Program-made: the position numbers and the translations under genes
Origin: Mycolicibacterium mageritense
Lineage (GTDB): Bacteria > Actinomycetota > Actinomycetes > Mycobacteriales > Mycobacteriaceae
NCBI RefSeq assembly: GCF_010727475.1
Contig: NZ_AP022567.1
Coordinates: forward strand, 248,001 to 312,000
Length of the DNA stretch: 64,000 nt
Direction of reading: 5' to 3'
In this document: in pieces, positions 59,904 through 64,000 of the stretch
How the letters are laid out: each line of letters starts with the position of its first letter
Numbering within the stretch: the stretch's first letter is position 1
Notes under the pieces: model-generated
The model's database searches: none
What the model saw: only the letters and a program-made list of their open reading frames with translations
Told to the model about the DNA's origin: nothing

Positions 59904-60821
59904 TCAGTGTCCATGGCCGTCGGCAGGCGCGGGCGCCGACGGCGCCGTCGCAGGTTGCGTCGCCCGCGGTACCGCAACGGTGAACTCTGCGGTGCGCACC
60001 ACGTCGCCGTGCTTGAAGTCGAGATACAACCGGTACTCGCCCGGGCTCGCGAACGCCGTGTGGAAGCCGATGCCGGGACCGGCCGGGGTGCCGTCGCCGG
60101 GCTCACCCATGGGATGCACGTGCAGGTACGCCAGGTCGGACGCGCGCAGCGCCACGAGATGCCCGTATGCGCCGAGGTAGGGCTGCAGGTCGGTGACGGG
60201 CTTACCGGCCCGGCTCACCGACAGGGTCAGTTCCGAGGGTTCGCCGGCCGCCGCCACACCGGTCAGCGTCACGGTGTATCCGTCGACCGTCGCGGTCGAG
60301 GCCGCGGCCGGCAGCGGTTGCGGGTCGTACCGGCCCGCCACCTGCAGGTCGGTGCCCAGTGTGAGCGCCGGTCCACCGGCGGGGACGAAGTCGGCGAACA
60401 CCCGGTAGGCCCCGGCTTCGCGCAGGTTCAGTGGCACGCTCCAGGTGCCCGAACTGTCGAGCACCGGGTGCACGTGTTGATATCCGGTCAGGTCACGCCG
60501 CACCACGATCAGGTGCAGTTGCTTCTCATGACTGTCGACAAAGTCGGTGACCGTCGCACCAGACGGGTCGGTGACGCGGAACGTCAGCGGCACCGCGGCA
60601 CCCGACGGCACGATCGTCTGGCCGAGCTGCAGGGTGTAGCCGTCCTGGGTGGCGGCCAGGCCCGCGGGCAGCGCCGGTTCTGCGGCTTCGGGAACAGGCA
60701 CCTCGGCGTGCGTGGCGGGCGCCGTGGGGGCGCCGCCCACGAGTGCGCCGACGCCGAGCGCGGCGGCGAACACCACCGCGAGTGCGGCGGCGAACGCGGC
60801 GATCTTCTGGGCGGCGGTCAC
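59904..60821 (-). CDS. exported His-rich protein with two HVHP repeats
   Basis: This 305-residue protein starts at GTG (VTAAQKIAAF) and has an N-terminal membrane anchor (about residues 6-28, FAAALAVVFAAALGVGALVGG). It has two homologous Ig/cupredoxin-like halves. LIVVRRDLTGYQHVHPVL near residue 117 and LVALRASDLAYLHVHPMG near 235 show the internal duplication, each with HVHP. The C-terminus ends DGHGH. A role as an extracytoplasmic copper-binding partner of the operon is likely from context. No named family is recognised. Confidence 0.72.
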   Translation of the reverse strand: MTAAQKIAAFAAALAVVFAAALGVGALVGGAPTAPATHAEVPVPEAAEPALPAGLAATQDGYTLQLGQTIVPSGAAVPLTFRVTDPSGATVTDFVDSHEKQLHLIVVRRDLTGYQHVHPVLDSSGTWSVPLNLREAGAYRVFADFVPAGGPALTLGTDLQVAGRYDPQPLPAAASTATVDGYTVTLTGVAAAGEPSELTLSVSRAGKPVTDLQPYLGAYGHLVALRASDLAYLHVHPMGEPGDGTPAGPGIGFHTAFASPGEYRLYLDFKHGDVVRTAEFTVAVPRATQPATAPSAPAPADGHGH

Positions 60822-60844
60822 GGTCAGATCCTCTCGTTGTGTCT

Positions 60845-61063
60845 TCAGCCGGCGAGTTCGTAGCCGGCTTCTTCTACGGCCTCTTTGATCGCGCCCTGAT
60901 CGACCGCGCCCTCGCTGGCGATCGTGACGCGGCCGCTCGCCAGATCGACGTCCACGGCCGTGACGCCGGGGATGCCGCCGATCTCCTCACGCACCGAGGA
61001 AACGCAATGTCCGCAGGTCATTCCACTCACGGTGACCGTCACTGTGCTGGTCGGATCGCTCAT
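60845..61063 (-). CDS. copZ: CopZ-like HMA copper chaperone
   Basis: This 72-residue single HMA domain has VSGMTCGHCVSSVREEIGGI (CxxC) and GVTAVDVDLASGRVTI, the ferredoxin-like metallochaperone pattern. It should deliver Cu(I) to the P-type ATPase encoded downstream. It is the first gene of the minus-strand copper operon; its start lies 44 bases from a RicR/CsoR-type operator. Confidence 0.9.
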   Translation of the reverse strand: MSDPTSTVTVTVSGMTCGHCVSSVREEIGGIPGVTAVDVDLASGRVTIASEGAVDQGAIKEAVEEAGYELAG

Positions 61064-61106
61064 GCGGGCCCTTTCTCCCGTCGACTGTCGCTGTCGCATT
61101 CATACT

Positions 61107-61123
61107 ATACCCCCCTAGGGTAT
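61107..61123. promoter_or_regulatory. RicR/CsoR-type copper operator
   Basis: ATACCC-CCCTA-GGGTAT contains the mycobacterial copper-repressor motif TACCC-N5-GGGTA in full. It lies between the copZ-led operon (start at 61063) and the divergent response regulator (from 61138) and overlaps TATA-like -10 sequences for both directions. No csoR or ricR gene is in the window, so the repressor must be encoded elsewhere. Confidence 0.8.
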
Positions 61124-61137
61124 CAATCGGTGGTCTG

Positions 61138-61854
61138 GTGCACGATGTCACAGTGGACCGAACATCTGCCGGCTACCGGGCCCTCGTCGTCGACGACGAG
61201 GAGGCCCTCGCCGGCGTCATCGCCAGCTACCTCACCCGCGAACAGTTCGACGTCACGGTCGCCCACGACGGGCACGACGGCGTCCGGCTTGCCCGCGACA
61301 TCGATCCCGACGTGGTGGTTCTCGACCTCGGCCTGCCCGGCATCGACGGCGTCGAGGTGTGCCGCCAGTTGCGTACCTTCTCCGACGCGTATGTCGTGAT
61401 GCTGACCGCCCGCGACACCGAGGTCGACACCATCGTGGGCCTGTCCGTGGGAGCCGACGACTACATGACCAAGCCGTTCAGCCCGCGCGAACTGGTCGCG
61501 CGGGTCCGCGCGATGTTGCGCAGGCCACGCAATGCGGCACCCGCGGCCGACGAACGCCGGTTCGGCGCGCTGCGGATCGACGTGGACGGACGCCAGGTGT
61601 TCATCGACGACGAACCGATCCTGTTGACCCGCACGGAGTTCGACGTTCTTGCCGCATTGTCGGCCCGGCCAGGCGTGGTGTTGAGCCGGCGTCAACTCCT
61701 CGAAACGGTCTGGGAGCCGACATATGTCGGCAATGAGCACCTCGTGGACGTCCACATCGGTCACCTGCGCCGCAAGCTCGGCGACGACCCGGCCGACCCG
61801 CAGTACGTGATCACCGTGCGCGGTGTCGGATACCGGATGGGTTCGGGACGGTGA
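61138..61854 (+). CDS. OmpR-family response regulator of the copper island
   Basis: This 238-residue response regulator has receiver residues ALVVDDEEALAG, phospho-acceptor Asp in VVVLDLGLPGIDG and Lys in MTKPFSPRELV. The OmpR winged helix follows, with LLTRTEFDVLAALSARPGVV and LLETVWEPTYVGNEHLVDVHI. A GTG start is chosen; a GTG five codons later is an alternative. It is coupled to the kinase by a four-base overlap (GTGA) and faces the copper operon across a copper operator, so copper-responsive gene control is inferred. Confidence 0.88.
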   Translation: MHDVTVDRTSAGYRALVVDDEEALAGVIASYLTREQFDVTVAHDGHDGVRLARDIDPDVVVLDLGLPGIDGVEVCRQLRTFSDAYVVMLTARDTEVDTIVGLSVGADDYMTKPFSPRELVARVRAMLRRPRNAAPAADERRFGALRIDVDGRQVFIDDEPILLTRTEFDVLAALSARPGVVLSRRQLLETVWEPTYVGNEHLVDVHIGHLRRKLGDDPADPQYVITVRGVGYRMGSGR

Positions 61855-62963
61855 CGGCCCCGCGGTTGCGGAAACGGCCCGGCCTGGGGGCCAGACTGCT
61901 GCTCGCCCAGGCCCTCGTGCTCGCGGCGGGCGCAGGTACCACCGGCCTGGTGGCCGCCGTCGTCGGGCCACCGCTGTTCCGGGAGCACCTGCACCGCGCC
62001 GGGGTGTCCGGCGACTCTGCCGAGCAGATGCACGCGGAAGAGGCCTATGTCTACGCGACGGTGATCTCGATCGGCGTCGCATTGTGCGTCGCGGTGCTCG
62101 CGGCGCTCGTGGTGACCTGGTACGTGAGCCGCCGCCTGCAACGGTCGGTCACCGGTGTCGCCGCGGCCGCAACCGCAATTGCCAACGGCCACTACGACTC
62201 CCGGGTTCCGCCGGCCCACCTCGGCGACGATTTCGATTCCCTGACCCGCTCTTTCAACCAGATGGCGGGACGGCTGGAAGCCGTGGACGCGAGCCGCCGC
62301 CGCCTGTTCGCCGACCTGGCACATGAGATCCGAACTCCCGTCGCAGTGTTGGAGGCGTACTTCGAGGCGGTCGAGGACGGTGTGCGCACCCTGGACCCCG
62401 AAACGGTGGCGATGCTGCGGCAACAGACCCACCGGCTGGTGCGGTTCGCCGCCGACGCCGCCGCGCTCGCGCAGGCCGAGGAAACCCAGGCCCTGATCAC
62501 CCCGGCTACCGTGACCGTCGACGACGTCGTCGGCGCGGCCGCGGCGGCAGCCCAGGACCGGTTCGACGCCAAGGGCGTCGGGCTGTCGACGCACGTGGAC
62601 CCTGGGCTGCCACAGTTGTGGGCGGACCGGCACCGGCTCGCACAGGTACTGGACAACCTGCTCGACAACGCGTTGCGCCATACTCCGGCAGGCGGGCTCG
62701 TCGAGATCGGCGCCGCCGCCGACGGCGCGACCGTCAGGCTCACCGTCACCGACTCGGGCGACGGCATCAGTGCCGATCATCTGCCGAACGTGTTCGAGCG
62801 CTTCTATCGCACGGACACCGCACGCGACCGTGACCGCGGCGGCTCAGGTCTCGGGCTGGCCATCACCAAGGCGCTGGTCGAAGCGCATGGCGGCCATATC
62901 GCGGCGACCAGTGCCGGGCCGGGAACGGGAACCACGTTCACGATCACCCTGCCGGGCCGCTAA
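61851..62963 (+). CDS. sensor histidine kinase of the copper island
   Basis: This 370-residue kinase has two membrane helices around a short extracytoplasmic loop (about residues 20-40 and 63-85), then a HAMP domain. The H-box is FADLAHEIRTPVAVLEAY, with the N and G boxes LDNLLDNALRHTP, TDSGDGI and GSGLGLAITKAL. The small sensor loop (GPPLFREHLHRAGVSGDS) contains His residues but no clear metal site. It is paired with the upstream regulator, and its stop overlaps the convergent DUF305 gene by four bases. Confidence 0.88.
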   Translation: MTAPRLRKRPGLGARLLLAQALVLAAGAGTTGLVAAVVGPPLFREHLHRAGVSGDSAEQMHAEEAYVYATVISIGVALCVAVLAALVVTWYVSRRLQRSVTGVAAAATAIANGHYDSRVPPAHLGDDFDSLTRSFNQMAGRLEAVDASRRRLFADLAHEIRTPVAVLEAYFEAVEDGVRTLDPETVAMLRQQTHRLVRFAADAAALAQAEETQALITPATVTVDDVVGAAAAAAQDRFDAKGVGLSTHVDPGLPQLWADRHRLAQVLDNLLDNALRHTPAGGLVEIGAAADGATVRLTVTDSGDGISADHLPNVFERFYRTDTARDRDRGGSGLGLAITKALVEAHGGHIAATSAGPGTGTTFTITLPGR

Positions 62964-63646
62964 AGCGTACCCAGAATGTTCCGCATGGTGTCGATCTCCT
63001 GCTGCTGAGTGGTCACGATCGCCTTGGCCATCTGCACGGCGGTGGGGTACTGCCCCTTCTCGATCTCGTCCTTGGCCATGGTGATCGCACCCTCGTGATG
63101 CGCGATCATCTGGGTGAGGAACAGTTTGGCGGCCTCGACGCCCTGGGCGTTCTGCAGTGCGGTCATGTCGGCGTCTGACATCATGCCCTGCATCGCGGGC
63201 ATGTCGCCGCCTGTCGCGCCGTGCCCCATGTCGCCCATGTTTCCGTGGCCCATGTCCCCTGACGGCATGGACGACATCGGCGGCATGGGCGGGTTGCCCC
63301 ACTGCTTGAGCCAGCCCTGCATCTGCTCGATCTCGGGGCCCTGCGCCGCCTTGATCTGGGTGGCCAGATCGGTGACGCGCTTGTCGATGCCCTGCTTGCC
63401 CAGCAGCATGTCGCTCATCTCGACCGCCTGCTGATGGTGCGGGATCATGTGCTGGGCAAACATCACATCGGCGTCGTTGTGCGCCTGGTCCTGCGATGCC
63501 GTGGTCGGCGCCAGCGAACTGCTCGCGGCGGCCGACGGGCTCGGCGACGGCGCGGCCTGGTCGGAGTTGCCACTACAGCCTGCCGTGACGGCCACCGCCA
63601 CGAGTGCGCCGGCGCCCATCAGGGTTGTCTGCTTCCACGTCCACAT
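62960..63646 (-). CDS. DUF305-family Met/His-rich lipoprotein
   Basis: This 228-residue protein has lipobox VAVTAGC at the end of an N-terminal signal. It has two DUF305/ferritin-like helical halves with the motifs FAQHMIPHHQQAVEM and FLTQMIAHHEGAITM, each with paired His. A central loop is rich in Met, Gly and His (MPSGDMGHGNMGDMGHG). Such proteins occur with copper resistance genes and probably bind Cu(I) outside the membrane. It is convergent with the copper two-component genes. Confidence 0.85.
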   Translation of the reverse strand: MWTWKQTTLMGAGALVAVAVTAGCSGNSDQAAPSPSPSAAASSSLAPTTASQDQAHNDADVMFAQHMIPHHQQAVEMSDMLLGKQGIDKRVTDLATQIKAAQGPEIEQMQGWLKQWGNPPMPPMSSMPSGDMGHGNMGDMGHGATGGDMPAMQGMMSDADMTALQNAQGVEAAKLFLTQMIAHHEGAITMAKDEIEKGQYPTAVQMAKAIVTTQQQEIDTMRNILGTL

Positions 63647-63775
63647 TTTGTGTGCTGTTCCTCTCAGCTACCGGTCTCGGGTATCTCGATACCGAGCCTG
63701 CCGCACGTGCCATGTGGCGGGACTAGAGGTTCTGTGAAGATTCGATAAAGGCCACAGCCCGCTCGTCCGGCCGAG

Positions 63776-64000
63776 TCAGGAAACAGCGCGGCGCGCACGG
63801 AACAGTTTCACGTCGCCTTTGATGCCTTTGAGGTGCCGGGCCCCGGCGAACGACCACGTGAACGCGTCCGCGGCGCCGATGGCTTCGCGCGCGGACTCCG
63901 CCACCAGCACCGTGCCCGGCCGCGCCGCACCCGTGACGCGGCTGGCCAGATTCACCGGGCTGCCGAACCAGTCACCGGCCCGGCTCACCGCCATGCCCGT
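63776..64000 (-). CDS. class III adenylate/guanylate cyclase, C-terminal fragment
   Basis: Only the last 74 residues are inside the window; the gene runs off the right edge. They contain SRAGDWFGSPVNLASRVTGAA, a class III nucleotide cyclase catalytic-domain segment in which the Asn-Leu-Ala-x-Arg region contacts substrate, then a C-terminal tail without further domains. The product is probably cAMP, though cGMP cannot be excluded. The rest of the protein (membrane or sensory domain) is not visible. Confidence 0.8.
   Translation of the reverse strand, partial: TGMAVSRAGDWFGSPVNLASRVTGAARPGTVLVAESAREAIGAADAFTWSFAGARHLKGIKGDVKLFRARRAVS

Noticed and set aside
58311..60863. Long plus-strand open frame opposite ctpV
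   Set aside because: No ribosome site, low-complexity Arg/His-rich translation and a well-defined P-type ATPase on the other strand.
1..64000. CRISPR arrays, tRNA or rRNA genes, prophage
   Set aside because: No regular spacer repeats, tRNA cloverleaf or phage structural genes were noticed by eye; a dedicated scan was not possible.

Overview
The window is GC-rich, densely coded DNA from a fast-growing mycobacterium (Mycolicibacterium; I infer M. smegmatis or a close relative). The strongest evidence is gene order. From an Rrf2 regulator at 9.4-9.9 kb, through cysNC/cysD and a beta-carbonic anhydrase, to the opp transporter, a GMC oxidoreductase, an SbcDC-like pair, a SixA phosphatase, LprC/LprB and a two-gene ABC exporter at 49-53 kb, the genes follow M. 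tuberculosis Rv1287 down to Rv1272c in order and relative strand. That backbone is interrupted by accessory blocks. No rRNA, tRNA, CRISPR array or prophage was seen.

Layout. 0-1.1 kb: tail of a LuxR-type regulator and a membrane-anchored DUF4097-like protein. 1.1-8.4 kb: a disaccharide phosphorolysis locus (GH65 phosphorylase, PfkB kinase and sugar porter on the minus strand; ROK repressor and beta-phosphoglucomutase on the plus strand) with two CRP-like boxes between the divergent arms. 8.4-11.2 kb: small enzymes and the Rrf2 regulator. 11.2-14.9 kb: sulfate activation (cysD, cysNC, cysQ) with a readable promoter. 14.9-19.0 kb: an MFS/phosphotransferase-like/AttH-like operon facing a TetR gene across a perfect 23-bp palindrome. 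19.0-21.6 kb: thioesterase, carbonic anhydrase and a decayed IS110-type element. 21.6-29.1 kb: two GT39 glycosyltransferases around a GT2-GtrA fusion, followed by a TcrX/TcrY two-component pair. 29.1-30.8 kb: four small exported proteins, three of them paralogous. 30.9-37.8 kb: oppBCD and oppA, split by an opposite-strand membrane protein gene. 37.8-43.6 kb: hydrolase, DszC-like flavoprotein, LysR, methyltransferase and GMC oxidoreductase. 43.6-52.9 kb: SbcDC-like proteins, SixA, LprC/LprB and a heterodimeric ABC exporter. 52.9-54.9 kb: a possible ribbon-helix-helix protein, a small membrane protein and an AIM24 protein. 54.9-57.2 kb: CysK2-like synthase with an MFS partner. 57.2-63.7 kb: a copper-resistance island (copZ-like chaperone, His-rich exported protein, CtpV-like ATPase, small membrane protein, two-component system, DUF305 lipoprotein) around a RicR/CsoR-type operator. 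The window ends inside a class III cyclase gene.

How the parts work together. The GH65 enzyme should split an imported alpha-glucoside into beta-glucose 1-phosphate and a second sugar; the mutase returns the first to glycolysis and the PfkB kinase may phosphorylate the second. CysD/CysNC/CysQ, the Rrf2 protein and CysK2 are all connected with sulfur assimilation. The copper genes together describe sensing, chaperoning, export and extracytoplasmic binding. The most interesting unexplained signals are the tandem Thr/Pro-rich exported proteins, a recurrent GAGCAGAC/GTCTGCTC inverted-repeat family, a leader ORF overlapping the mutase start, the triple direct repeat before the possible RHH gene, and the duplicated HVHP-motif protein in the copper operon.
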